From Rhodoferax sp. (GTDB lineage: Bacteria > Pseudomonadota > Gammaproteobacteria > Burkholderiales > Burkholderiaceae_C): a stretch of 64,000 nucleotides of DNA. The stretch spans positions 1 through 64,000 of the forward strand of contig NZ_JANXMU010000052.1 of assembly GCF_025354435.1 (NCBI RefSeq), read 5' to 3'. Position 1 is the first letter of the stretch. Every line of letters begins with the position of its first letter. The notes beneath the pieces were generated by a model. The model had not been told where the DNA came from. It made no database searches and saw nothing but the letters and a program-made list of their open reading frames with translations. Positions 43,511-53,388 of this stretch are shown here, one piece after another. Both the position numbers and the translations under genes were made by a program.

Positions 43511-44929
43511 ATGTCTATCAACTTTCGCATTGAACATGATTTTTTGGGTGAAAAGCAGATTCCGTCAGACGCCTACTGGGGTGTGCACACCGCCCGCGCG
43601 GTAGACAACTTTCCGATCTCGGGCACTTGTATTTCGGCCATGCCGGACCTGATCCGCGCGCTGGCCTTCGTCAAAACTGCCGCCGCCCGCACCAATGTGG
43701 AGCTGGGCGTGCTGGATGCCAAACTGGCCGATGCCATCGTGCTGGCCTGTAACGATCTGGTGGCAGGCAAGCTGCACACCGAATTTGTGGTGGACGTGAT
43801 TCAGGGCGGCGCGGGCACTTCGACCAACATGAACGCTAACGAGGTCATCGCCAACCTGGCCCTCGAAAAAATGGGCCTGGACAAAGGCCGTTACGACGTA
43901 CTGCACCCCAACGACCACGTCAATGCCTCGCAAAGCACCAACGATGTCTATCCCACCGCGGTGCGTATTGCACTGTGGCTGGGCATCGAGCGGCTGTTGG
44001 CCTCCATGGCGTTTCTGCGCGAAGGCTTCGAGGCCAAGGCCTTTGAATTCAAAGACATTTTGAAAATTGGCCGCACCCAGCTGCAGGATGCCGTGCCCAT
44101 GACCTTGGGCCAGGAGTTTTTGACTTACGCCATCATGATCGGCGAAGACGAAGCCCGCATGCGCGAAGCCCGCGCGCTGATCCAGGAAATTAACCTGGGT
44201 GCCACCGCCATCGGCACCGGCATCAACGCACCCGGCGGCTATGCGGACCGGGCCTGCCAGTTGCTTGCCGAAATCAGCGGCGTACCCGTAGAAAAGGCCG
44301 GCAACCTGATTGAAGCTACGCAGGATACGGGAGCTTTTGTGCAGTTGTCAGGTGTGCTCAAGCGCGTGGCCTGCAAGCTCAGTAAAATCTGCAACGACTT
44401 GCGCCTGCTGTCCAGCGGCCCGCAGGCCGGGTTTGGCGACATCCGGTTGCCCGCACGCCAGGCGGGCTCCAGCATCATGCCGGGCAAGGTGAACCCAGTG
44501 ATCCCCGAGGTGATGAACCAGGTGGCTTTCGAGGTGATTGGCAATGACATGACGGTGACCATGGCTTCCGAAGCAGGCCAATTGCAGCTCAATGCGTTCG
44601 AACCCATTATGGGCTGGAGCCTGTTCAAAAGCATCGAGCATCTCAGCCAGGCCTGCCGCACCTTGCAAACCAATTGCGTAGTGGGTATTGAGCCAAACCG
44701 CGAATTGTTGGCTAGGCGCGTGCGCGAATCGGTAACGCTGGTGACCGCTTTGAACCCGCTCATCGGCTATGAAAAATCGGCCCTGATCGCCAAAACCGCC
44801 ATGAAGACCGGTGCTCCCATCGGCGAAGTGGCCGAGTCGCTGGGCATCATGACCCGCGCCGAGCTGGAAGCGCTGCTGGTACCTGAAAAACTGACGCAGC
44901 CGATGGCTCTGGTGCGCGGCAATCGCTAG
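43511..44929 (+). CDS. aspA: aspartate ammonia-lyase (aspartase)
   Basis: 472-residue fumarase/aspartase-superfamily enzyme that reversibly splits aspartate into fumarate and ammonia. The signature GSSIMPGKVNPVIPEVMNQ is at ~318-336, and HPNDHVNASQSTNDVYPTA and GRTQLQDAVPMTLGQEF are the other two conserved blocks. FRIEHDFLGEKQIP at the N-terminus is typical of aspartase rather than fumarase C. Its neighbours are a dicarboxylate symporter and glutamate/aspartate ABC genes, a consistent acidic-amino-acid set. Confidence 0.94.
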   Translation: MSINFRIEHDFLGEKQIPSDAYWGVHTARAVDNFPISGTCISAMPDLIRALAFVKTAAARTNVELGVLDAKLADAIVLACNDLVAGKLHTEFVVDVIQGGAGTSTNMNANEVIANLALEKMGLDKGRYDVLHPNDHVNASQSTNDVYPTAVRIALWLGIERLLASMAFLREGFEAKAFEFKDILKIGRTQLQDAVPMTLGQEFLTYAIMIGEDEARMREARALIQEINLGATAIGTGINAPGGYADRACQLLAEISGVPVEKAGNLIEATQDTGAFVQLSGVLKRVACKLSKICNDLRLLSSGPQAGFGDIRLPARQAGSSIMPGKVNPVIPEVMNQVAFEVIGNDMTVTMASEAGQLQLNAFEPIMGWSLFKSIEHLSQACRTLQTNCVVGIEPNRELLARRVRESVTLVTALNPLIGYEKSALIAKTAMKTGAPIGEVAESLGIMTRAELEALLVPEKLTQPMALVRGNR

Positions 44930-45055
44930 ATGGCATACAAAATGCTTGCACTTTTTCTGCGCAATATAGAGCATTCACCAGCCCATTGCTGCGGGCTTTG
45001 TATATAGTTTTGACGGCTGCCCATGGTGGGCTCAAACACATCGAGAGGAAGAGAC

Positions 45056-46354
45056 ATGAAGAAAAAAATGCCTGCCGCATACACCATCTTGATTGCGATG
45101 GTGATGGGTATCGTTCTGGGTTACATGGTGTTCACCAGTTTCCCCGACAAAAAAGCAGCTAGCGAAATCGCGGGCTAGATCTCCATCATGTCGGACATTT
45201 TTCTGCGGCTGATCAAGATGCTGATTGCTCCGCTGGTGTTCTCGACCTTGGTGGTGGGCATTGCACACATGGGCGATGCCGCATCGGTAGGGCGCGTGTT
45301 CGGCAAGGCCTTGGGCTGGTTTGTGACGGCTTCGCTGATCTCGCTGGTGTTGGGGCTGGTCATGGCCAACCTCTTGAAGCCGGGTGAGAATCTGGGCTTG
45401 CCATTGCCAGATATTGGTGCGTCGGCCGGTTTGGCCACTTCCAAGTTCACCTTGAAAGACTTTGTCAGCCACCTGGTGCCCAAGTCGTTTGCCGAAGCCA
45501 TGGCTAACAATGAAATTCTGCAGATCGTGGTGTTTTCGATGTTCTTTGGCGTCGCCATGGCATCGCTGGGTGACAAAGCCAAAGTGCTGGTCAGCGCCAT
45601 CGACGAGCTGTCGCACGTGATGCTGAAGATCACCGGCTATGTGATGAAGCTAGCCCCCCTGGCCGTGTTGGCTGCCATGGCCGCCACGGTGGCCGTCAAT
45701 GGGCTGGGCATATTGTTGAAGTTTGCCGTCTTTATAGGTGACTTCTATCTGGGGCTGTTTTTGCTGTGGGGCGTACTGGTCTTTGCGGGCTATGTGTTCC
45801 TGGGGCCACGGGTCTTCAAGCTGCTGGTGCTGATCAAGGAAGCATTCCTGTTGTCGTTTGCCACCGCCAGCTCTGAAGCCGCCTATCCCAAAATTCTGGA
45901 TGCGCTGGACCGTTTTGGTGTCAAGCGCAAGATTTCCAGCTTTGTGATGCCCATGGGCTACTCGTTCAATCTGGACGGCTCCATGATGTATTGCACCTTC
46001 GCCACGCTGTTTATCGCCCAGGCTTACGGCATCCATTTGCCCTTGTCGACGCAGATCACCATGCTCTTGATTCTGATGATGACCTCCAAAGGCATGGCCG
46101 GTGTACCCCGTGCTTCGCTGGTGGTAATTGCCGCTACGCTGAACCAGTTCAACATTCCCGAAGCCGGTTTGCTGCTGATTCTGGGCGTGGATACCTTCTT
46201 GGACATGGGCCGCTCTGCTACCAACGCCGTGGGTAACTCCATTGCCGCCGCCGTAGTCGCCAAATGGGAAGGGGAACTGATTCCCGAAGCCGCTGCCGAT
46301 ATCAATGCCCGCGCCATGGATGCAGCCATGGTCAGCAGTTCGGCTCCCGCTTGA
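45056..46354 (+). pseudogene. dicarboxylate/amino-acid:cation symporter with an in-frame amber codon
   Basis: A DAACS-family (GltP/DctA-like) transporter frame of 433 codons that would move glutamate, aspartate or C4-dicarboxylates with cations. It starts at ATG 45056 behind a strong GAGAGGAAG site, but codon 41 is TAG (45176-45178) where relatives have Tyr (AG-Y-ISIMSDIFLRL); one C-to-G change explains it. The rest is intact: SSEAAYPKILDAL, NLDGSMMYCTFATLF and ATNAVGNSIAAAVV. An in-frame ATG follows 10 bases later (45188) and could allow restart, but the product would lack the first helix. Either a real nonsense mutation or a base-call error. Confidence 0.8.
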
Positions 46355-46365
46355 CGCTCAACACC

Positions 46366-47258
46366 ATGCGAACCCCATGGATCAAGCCCTTGGCAGTTGG
46401 GCTACTGTCTTTTCTGTTGGCCTGTGCGGCGAATGCCCAGGCATTGACTGGAGTCCTGAAAAAAGCCCATGAAACCGGGGCGGTGACTATTGGTTACCGC
46501 GATGCATCAATTCCCTTTTCTTACCTGTCGGCGCGTGGTGAACCCATCGGTTATGCGATTGATATTTGTCGCGCGCTGGTCGATGCCATTGGTGAAGAAC
46601 TCGGCCGCGAGTTGCTGATTAAATGGCAGCCTGTCACATCCGAGACACGTTTCAATGCGGTGATTTCGGGCCAGGTGGACCTGGAATGCGGCTCCACCAC
46701 CAACAACCTGGAGCGGCAAAAAGTGGTGGGTTTTTCACCCACAACTTTTATTTCAGGTACCAAGTTGATGGTCAAAAATGGCTCGCCGGTCAAGTCGTTC
46801 CGCGACCTGGTGGGTAAGCGCGTAGGCGTGACGGCGGGCACCACCAACGAAAAAACCCTGCGCGAGCTATCCGATAAATTTAAGCTCAATCTGCAGTTGG
46901 TGGTGTCGCGTGACCATGCCGAGTCGTTCGCCCAATTGGCCTCGGACAAGGTGGATGCGTTCGCCACCGATGACATACTGCTCTACGGGCTGCTGGCGCA
47001 GAATAAAGTGCAAGCTGACTATGGCGTGGTGGGTGAATTTTTGTCGTATGAGCCTTACGGCATCATGTACCGCAAAGGTGATGCGCCATTGGCCGAAGTG
47101 GTAAACAAACCTTTGCGACTTTGGCCGATGACGGGGACATCAATCGCTTCTACACCCGTTGGTTTTTGCGCCGTCTGCCCTCGGGTGTCAGCATCAACCT
47201 GCCCATGAGTCCGCAGCTGGTCACCATTATCCAGTCGATGGTGGTGAAGCCTGATTAA
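46366..47258 (+). pseudogene. amino-acid ABC transporter substrate-binding protein, frameshifted near its end
   Basis: Periplasmic binding protein of the glutamate/aspartate type: signal peptide to about CAANAQALTG, then AVTIGYRDASIPFSYLSA, VISGQVDLECGSTTNNLERQ and VGKRVGVTAGTTNEKTL. After ...LAEVVNK the frame goes wrong. Losing one A in the run at 47107-47109 (AAACC for AAAACC) explains it; in the +1 frame the text continues TFATLADDGDINRFYTRWFL to a stop at 47256-47258. Unshifted, it stops at 47208 with an unrelated tail. It is a paralogue of the intact gltI that follows. A homopolymer sequencing error is a serious alternative. Confidence 0.78.
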
Positions 47259-47337
47259 GCTGTTTTCTGTGCAGGCACAAAGTCTGCATAGCGCAGAGGA
47301 GTCGATTGTTTTCGATCCCTCTGCATGCACCAAGAGT

Positions 47338-47371
47338 GGGCGCAAGGGTTATCCCTTGTGCCCGTTTCTTT
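47338..47371 (+). terminator. intrinsic terminator between the two binding-protein genes
   Basis: GGGCGCAAGGG (47338-47348) pairs with CCCTTGTGCCC (47353-47363) with one G-T pair and a TTAT loop, followed by a T-rich tract. It separates the decayed binding protein from gltI. Confidence 0.75.
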
Positions 47372-47415
47372 AAAATTTACGTTGTGTAGTTCTTATCTTT
47401 TACCTTGGAGTTCTC

Positions 47416-48315
47416 ATGAAGAAACATTTGCTTGCCATTACCGTGGCTGCTCTCGCGGTTGGTGGTGCGTTTGCACAAGCCACCGACACCATTGCCAAGG
47501 TCAAGGCTTCCGGCACCATCACCATGGGCGTACGGGATTCTTCAGGCTCGCTTGCATTCACCTTGGGTGACGGCAAATACACTGGCTTCCACTACGAAGT
47601 GTGCCAACACATCATTGCCAATCTGGAAAAAGCAGTCGGTAAAAAACTGGACATCAAATACCAGTTGGTGACTTCGCAAAACCGGATTCCGCTGGTGCAA
47701 AACGGCACGGTCGATATCGAGTGCGGATCCACCACCAACAACGCCACCCGCCAAAAAGACGTGGCTTTTGCCAACACCGTCTACGTGGAAGAAGTGCGTA
47801 TTGCGGTCAAAGCCAACTCGGGCATTACCACCATCGCACAACTGAATGGCAAAAGCGTGGCCACCACCACGGGAACCACGTCGGTGCAACTGCTGCGCAA
47901 GAACGAACGTGCGACCGGCATCGACTTCAAAGAAGTCTTTGGCAAAGACCACGCTGACAGCTTCCTGCTGCTGGAGTCTGGCCGCGCCGATGCATTCGTG
48001 ATGGACGGCCAAATTTTGGCGGGCAATATTTCGACCGCCAAGAACCCCGCCGAGTACAAAATCGTCGGCGAGCCTTTGAGCGTCGAGCCTATTGCCATCA
48101 TGCTGCGCAAAGACGACCCCGCCTTCAAGAAGCTGGCAGACGACACCATTGCAGGCATGGTCAAAACCGGCGAAATGGCCAAGCTGTACGACAAATGGTT
48201 CATGCAACCCATTCCACCCAAGAACGTCAAGGTCGGCCTGCCCGCCAGCGAAGCCACCAAAGCCGCCTGGGCAAATCTGAACGACAAGCCCGCAGAAGAT
48301 TACGTTAAAAAGTAA
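47416..48315 (+). CDS. gltI: glutamate/aspartate ABC transporter substrate-binding protein GltI
   Basis: 299-residue periplasmic binding protein. Signal peptide MKKHLLAITVAALAVGGAFA, then the amino-acid-binding domain: KASGTITMGVRDSSGSLAFT, VDIECGSTTNNATRQKDVAF, VATTTGTTSVQLL, and EPIAIMLRKDDPAFKKLAD. GGAG precedes the ATG. It is followed by an intrinsic terminator before gltJ, which would let the binding protein be made in excess over the membrane parts. Confidence 0.93.
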   Translation: MKKHLLAITVAALAVGGAFAQATDTIAKVKASGTITMGVRDSSGSLAFTLGDGKYTGFHYEVCQHIIANLEKAVGKKLDIKYQLVTSQNRIPLVQNGTVDIECGSTTNNATRQKDVAFANTVYVEEVRIAVKANSGITTIAQLNGKSVATTTGTTSVQLLRKNERATGIDFKEVFGKDHADSFLLLESGRADAFVMDGQILAGNISTAKNPAEYKIVGEPLSVEPIAIMLRKDDPAFKKLADDTIAGMVKTGEMAKLYDKWFMQPIPPKNVKVGLPASEATKAAWANLNDKPAEDYVKK

Positions 48316-48340
48316 ACGCCGCCCCTAAGCGGTACACCAC

Positions 48341-48374
48341 CCTGCCCACACAGTTTTGTGGGCAGGTTTTTTTT
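48341..48374 (+). terminator. intra-operon terminator between gltI and gltJ
   Basis: CCTGCCCACA pairs with TGTGGGCAGG (10 bp, 6-base loop) followed by eight T. It lies between the binding-protein gene and the permease genes, so partial read-through is expected to set their ratio. Confidence 0.88.
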
Positions 48375-48454
48375 ACTTGAGGGTGGAAGCATTTGCTTAC
48401 ACGGGTGGTGTACCGCAGTTGGCGGTATACCACCACACCTGGATGGAGAGTGTT

Positions 48455-49171
48455 ATGGATTGGCTGGTATTTCTCAACGATGACGGCAGTGGGCGAACCT
48501 ATCTGCAATGGCTGATGGAGGCGTGGCGCTGGACCCTGGCCGTGGCCGGCAGTTCGTGGCTGGTCGCCATCGTGGTGGGGGCCTTCATGGGCACCCTGCG
48601 CACCTTGCCCAACAGCCCTTGGCTGGTGCGCATGGCCAATGTCTGGGTAGAGTTGTTTCGTAATGTGCCATTGCTGGTGCAGATCTTTATCTGGTACTTT
48701 GTGCTGCCCAAGATCTTTCCGCCGATGCAGCAGATTCCAGGCTTTGCGCTGGTGGTGATGGCCCTGGGCTTCTTCACCTCGTCGCGGATTGCCGAGCAGG
48801 TGCGTGCCGGCATCCAGGCGCTGCCCAAAGGCCAGCGGTATGCCGGTATGGCTGTGGGTTTTACCACCGCACAGACCTACCGTTATGTAATCTTGCCCAT
48901 GGCCGTGCGCATTATTTTCCCGCCCCTGACCAGCGAGTCGATGAATTTGCTGAAGAATTCTTCGGTGGCGTTTGCGGTGTCGATCCCAGAGCTGACCTTC
49001 TACTTCACCCAGGTGGGTGAAGAAACATCGCGGCCGATCGAGGTGTACCTGGCGGTGTGCCTGCTGTATGTGTTGTCCGCTGTGGTAGTGAACCGCGTCA
49101 TGGCGTTCATCGAGAAAAAAATCCAGATCCCCGGTTTCGTTGTAGCCGGTGGCACAGGCGGGGGGCATTGA
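48455..49171 (+). CDS. gltJ: glutamate/aspartate ABC transporter permease GltJ
   Basis: 238-residue inner-membrane permease of the His/Glu/Gln subfamily. EAA-loop region EQVRAGIQALPKGQRYAGMA with VGFTTAQTYRYVILPMAVRI marks ATPase contact. Other motifs: NVWVELFRNVPLLVQIFIWY and NLLKNSSVAFAVSIPELTFY. The ATG at 48455 (MDWLVFLN) has GGAGAG upstream. gltK begins one base after its stop codon, so the two are tightly coupled. Confidence 0.92.
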   Translation: MDWLVFLNDDGSGRTYLQWLMEAWRWTLAVAGSSWLVAIVVGAFMGTLRTLPNSPWLVRMANVWVELFRNVPLLVQIFIWYFVLPKIFPPMQQIPGFALVVMALGFFTSSRIAEQVRAGIQALPKGQRYAGMAVGFTTAQTYRYVILPMAVRIIFPPLTSESMNLLKNSSVAFAVSIPELTFYFTQVGEETSRPIEVYLAVCLLYVLSAVVVNRVMAFIEKKIQIPGFVVAGGTGGGH

Positions 49172-49172
49172 T

Positions 49173-49841
49173 ATGGGCGGACTCGACCTAAGTTTCTTCA
49201 GCTGGGAAATCGTCAGCAAGTTCGTACGGCAAGGCTTCATCTTCAGCCTGGAACTCACCGCCATTGCCACCATAGGCGGCATTTTCTTCGGCACCCTGCT
49301 GGCGTTGATGCGCCTGTCTGGTCGCAAGATCTTGATGATTCCAGCCACCTTCTACGTCAACGGCATGCGCTCCTTGCCGCTGGTGATGGTGATTTTGGGC
49401 TTCTTTTTGCTGATTCCGTTCCTGGTCGGCAGGCCGATTGGCGCAGAGATGTCGGCCATCATTACCTTCATTGCGTTTGAAGCGGCCTACTTCAGCGAGA
49501 TCATGCGCGCCGGTATCCAGTCCATCCCGCGTGGCCAGGTGCATGCGGGCCAGGCCGTGGGCATGACCTATGCGCAGAACATGAAGCTGGTGATCTTGCC
49601 GCAGGCGTTTCGCAACATGTTGCCGATTCTGCTGACGCAAACCATCATCTTGTTCCAGGACACCTCGCTGGTATACGCCATTGGAGCCTACGATTTGCTC
49701 AAGGGCTTTACCACTGCAGGCAAGATTTATGGCCGCCCCGAAGAGGCCTATTTGCTGGCCGCTGTGGTGTACTTCATCCTGTGCTTCGGCCTGTCGTACC
49801 TGGTTAAAAAGCTGCAAGCCAAAATTGCCATCATTCGCTAA
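49173..49841 (+). CDS. gltK: glutamate/aspartate ABC transporter permease GltK
   Basis: 222-residue second permease subunit: GFIFSLELTAIATIGGIFFG, INGMRS-like VNGMRSLPLVMVILGFFLL, and the EAA loop SEIMRAGIQSIPRGQVHAGQ with VGMTYAQNMKLVILPQAFRN. The ATG at 49173 has GGGGG upstream and sits two bases after gltJ ends. It forms the transmembrane pore with GltJ and is energised by GltL. Confidence 0.93.
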   Translation: MGGLDLSFFSWEIVSKFVRQGFIFSLELTAIATIGGIFFGTLLALMRLSGRKILMIPATFYVNGMRSLPLVMVILGFFLLIPFLVGRPIGAEMSAIITFIAFEAAYFSEIMRAGIQSIPRGQVHAGQAVGMTYAQNMKLVILPQAFRNMLPILLTQTIILFQDTSLVYAIGAYDLLKGFTTAGKIYGRPEEAYLLAAVVYFILCFGLSYLVKKLQAKIAIIR

Positions 49842-49873
49842 CAAGCACCGTCATTCGAGCCGTGGAGTAAAAT

Positions 49874-50611
<738 letters not shown>

Positions 50612-50639
50612 CCGCTAAATTAGCCGCTGCCGACTCAGC

Positions 50640-50681
50640 AAAATCCTCCGAGGCCTCGCATGGTTTCGGAGGATTTTTTTT
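50640..50681 (+). terminator. intrinsic terminator after gltL
   Basis: AAAATCCTCCGA (50640-50651) pairs with TCGGAGGATTTT (50666-50677), 12 bp with a 14-base loop, followed by further T residues. Confidence 0.9.
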
Positions 50682-50723
50682 GGCCGCATCAACCTGAATT
50701 TTTGCAATGCGACAATTCCGCCC

Positions 50724-51770
50724 ATGACTTCAGCCACACCCATCACCCTCACCATCACCCGCCCCGACGACTGGCACCTGCACGTGCGCGACGGCGAAGC
50801 CCTGCACACCGTCGTGCCGCACACCGCCGCCCAATTTGGCCGCGCCGTCATCATGCCCAACCTGCGCCCGCCCGTGACCAGCACCGCCCAGGCGCTGGCC
50901 TACCGCGACCGCATCCTGGCGGCAGTACCGGCTGGCGTGGCATTCGACCCGTTGATGACCCTGTATCTGACCGACAGCCTGCCGCCCGACGAGATCGCCC
51001 GCGCCAAGGCCGCCGGCATCGTTGCCGCCAAGCTCTACCCCGCCGGTGTCACCACCAACAGCGACGCGGGTGTGACCGATCTGCGCAAGGTCTACAAGAC
51101 GCTGGAAGCCATGCAGCGCGCCGACATGCTGCTGCTGGTGCACGGCGAAGTCACCAGCCCCGACATTGACCTGTTCGACCGCGAAGCCGTTTTCATCGAC
51201 CAGCAACTGATCCCGTTGCGCCGCGATTTCCCCGAACTCAAAATCGTGTTCGAGCACATCACCACGCGTGAAGCCGCCCAGTACGTGCGCGATTCCGACC
51301 AATTCACCGCCGCCACCCTCACCGCCCAGCACCTGCTGTACAACCGCAACGCCATCTTCACCGGTGGCATCCGCCCGCACTACTACTGCCTGCCGGTGCT
51401 GAAGCGCGAAACCCACCGCCTGGCGCTGGTCGAAGTCGCTACCAGCGGCAGCGCCAAATTCTTCCTGGGCACCGACAGTGCGCCGCACGCCACCCATCTG
51501 AAAGAGCACGCCTCGGGCTGCGCCGGTTGCTACACGGCGCACGCCGCGATCGAGATGTACGCTGAGGTTTTCGACAATGCCGGTGCCTTGGAGAAGCTGG
51601 AAGCCTTTGCCAGCTTCAACGGCCCCGCCTTCTACAGTCTGCCGCGCAACACCGGCACCATCACTCTAGCCCGCGAGAGCTGGACTCCGCCCGACAGCTT
51701 TGCTTTTGGTGAAGCCACCTTGAAGCCTTTGCGTTCGGGCGAAGCCCTGCCCTGGAAGCTGGTTGCTTAA
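50724..51770 (+). CDS. pyrC: dihydroorotase PyrC
   Basis: 348-residue zinc amidohydrolase of pyrimidine synthesis (carbamoyl-aspartate to dihydroorotate). Metal motif DWHLHVRDG (~16-24), carboxylated Lys in [18 protein letters not shown] (~102), His in LLVHGEV and FEHITTREA, and the catalytic Asp in FLGTDSAPH. Type II dihydroorotase by length and motifs. Stands alone after the glt terminator; the NYN gene follows 18 bases later. Confidence 0.96.
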   Translation: MTSATPITLTITRPDDWHLHVRDGEALHTVVPHTAAQFGRAVIMPNLRPPVTSTAQALAYRDRILAAVPAGVAFDPLMTLYLTDSLPPDEIARAKAAGIVAAKLYPAGVTTNSDAGVTDLRKVYKTLEAMQRADMLLLVHGEVTSPDIDLFDREAVFIDQQLIPLRRDFPELKIVFEHITTREAAQYVRDSDQFTAATLTAQHLLYNRNAIFTGGIRPHYYCLPVLKRETHRLALVEVATSGSAKFFLGTDSAPHATHLKEHASGCAGCYTAHAAIEMYAEVFDNAGALEKLEAFASFNGPAFYSLPRNTGTITLARESWTPPDSFAFGEATLKPLRSGEALPWKLVA

Positions 51771-51788
51771 CCCCCTGGAGTTTTAAAT

Positions 51789-52595
51789 ATGCAAGAGTCC
51801 TCTTCCCTGCAAGGCCATGGCGGCGTTGCGCTGCTGATCGATGCCGACAACCTGTCCTCGCCCGAATCGGTGGAAGAGGCCCTGCGCCGCCTGACCGAGC
51901 TGGTTGGCCCGGTGGCCATACGCCGCGCCTACGGCAGCGCCGACAACCTCAAGGGCCTGGCGACGGTGATGCGTGACTTGGCGATCCGGCCCACCCTGAA
52001 CGATCCGCTGACCAAGAACACCACCGACATGCTGCTGGCCGTGGACGCGCTTGACCTTTGGTACGAATGCGCCCCCGCAGTGATTGCCATCGGCACCGGC
52101 GATGCCGACTTTGCCCCGCTGGCCCTGCGCCTGCGGGAGCGCGGTGTGCGGCTGATCTGCTTCTCGCAAAAAACCAAGCTCTCGCCCGACATCCGCGCCT
52201 ACTACGAGCAGGTGTTCATCGTCCGCTCCAAGAGTGCCGCGGATACGGAGCCCGCACCCAAAGCCAAGGCCAAAGCACCACCTGCCAAAAAGACCGCCCC
52301 GCGTGCCAAAGCGGTGCCGAAGGCCCGCCCGCCCACCCCTGCGCTTGCCGCGCCCCCCCCGGTTGCCGCACCCGCCCAACCCGCGCTGGCAGAAGCCGTT
52401 GCAGCCATCCTCGCCGTCGTCCCCGGCCTGCAAGACGGCCAAACCGTGGCTTTGAACGATGCCGTCAAGCTGCTGCACGATGCCAAGCTGATCGGCAAGA
52501 ACGGCTCCTCCATCAAGTTCTTCAAAAAATACGCCGCGCACTTTGAACTCAGCCCCGAGACCCAGCCCACCCGGCTGCGCTTCCTGGCGGGATGA
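51789..52595 (+). CDS. NYN-domain (PIN-like) RNase with C-terminal OST-HTH domain
   Basis: 268-residue protein. The N-terminal NYN/LabA domain has the acidic residues of a PIN-like nuclease: VALLIDADNLSSPE (~14), NTTDMLLAVDALDL and AIGTGDADFAPLALRLRE. A ~60-residue Ala/Pro/Lys-rich linker follows, then an OST-HTH/LOTUS-like RNA-binding domain (LNDAVKLLHDAKLIGKNGSS). The combination points to sequence- or structure-specific RNA cleavage; target unknown. It overlaps the DUF3025 gene by 4 bases. Confidence 0.82.
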   Translation: MQESSSLQGHGGVALLIDADNLSSPESVEEALRRLTELVGPVAIRRAYGSADNLKGLATVMRDLAIRPTLNDPLTKNTTDMLLAVDALDLWYECAPAVIAIGTGDADFAPLALRLRERGVRLICFSQKTKLSPDIRAYYEQVFIVRSKSAADTEPAPKAKAKAPPAKKTAPRAKAVPKARPPTPALAAPPPVAAPAQPALAEAVAAILAVVPGLQDGQTVALNDAVKLLHDAKLIGKNGSSIKFFKKYAAHFELSPETQPTRLRFLAG

Positions 52596-53320
52596 GCCTG
52601 CAGGATATCGACTGGTCCGCCCCCTGGCTGGCCCCGTACCGCGCGGTGGGCCAGGCGGTGGCCGCGCAGGCCCACCAGGGCATCGCTGCGGCCCTGAACG
52701 CCGCTGCGTCCGCCCCGGTGCAGTTCGTGCCCCAGTCCGCATTGCCACCCGGCGAGGCCTATGAGCATTTCATCTTCCACACCCGCCAGTGCCCCAGCCG
52801 CGACAACCTGCACGACTTCTTCAATGGCCTGTGCTGGCAGCATTTTCCGCAGACCAAAACCCGGCTCAACCAACTGCAGGCGGCGCAGATTGCCGCCGAT
52901 GGCGTGCAGCCTTTGCGCGGCCCGGTGCGCGACGCGCTGACGGTGTTCGACGAGAACGCGGCCTTTTTGATCGCCCCGCCCGCGCTGTGGGAGGCCTTGC
53001 GGGCGCAGGACTGGCGGCGGCTGTTTGTAACGCTGCGGCCCCTGTGGGCGCAGGCCCAGTTGCTGCTGTTTGGCCACGCCTTGCTGGAAAAACTGGTTTC
53101 TCCAAGAAAACCGATCACTGCGCACGTCTACTGTGCACAAGCAGCTATAAATTCTGTAGTGAACTTGGATGCGATCATCGCAGGGCAGCTTAGCGCCGCC
53201 CACCTGGGCAGCAAGCCTTTTCTGCCCTTGCCGGTGCTGGGTGTGCCGGGCTGGTGCGCCGACAATGCCGCCCCCGGCTTTTATGCCGACACCCAGATCT
53301 TCCGCCCACCGCGCGCGTAG
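52592..53320 (+). CDS. DUF3025-domain protein
   Basis: 242-residue protein of the DUF3025 family, function unknown. Typical features: YEHFIFHTRQCPSRDNLHDF then FNGLCWQHFPQTKTRLNQLQ, LTVFDENAAFLI, LFGHALLEKLVSPRKPITAH and a C-terminal PFLPLPVLGVPGWCADN. Codons ~173-190 (after PITAH: VYCAQAAINSVVNLD) are supplied by an in-frame repeat B copy and look unlike the rest of the family at that loop. Start ATG overlaps the NYN stop. Confidence 0.83.
   Translation: MSLQDIDWSAPWLAPYRAVGQAVAAQAHQGIAAALNAAASAPVQFVPQSALPPGEAYEHFIFHTRQCPSRDNLHDFFNGLCWQHFPQTKTRLNQLQAAQIAADGVQPLRGPVRDALTVFDENAAFLIAPPALWEALRAQDWRRLFVTLRPLWAQAQLLLFGHALLEKLVSPRKPITAHVYCAQAAINSVVNLDAIIAGQLSAAHLGSKPFLPLPVLGVPGWCADNAAPGFYADTQIFRPPRA
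53109..53159 (+). repeat. repeat B copy 12, inside the DUF3025 gene
   Basis: ACTGTGCACAAGCAGCTATA and AATTCTGTAG match the 3' half of the reference copy, preceded by CACTGCGCACG. In frame and AT-richer than its surroundings. Confidence 0.72.
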
Positions 53321-53388
53321 ACGTTCTGTGGCTTGAACTTCTTTACAAAAGCCCCATCTAACCCCCAATCATTTTCTTGGGACACCCT

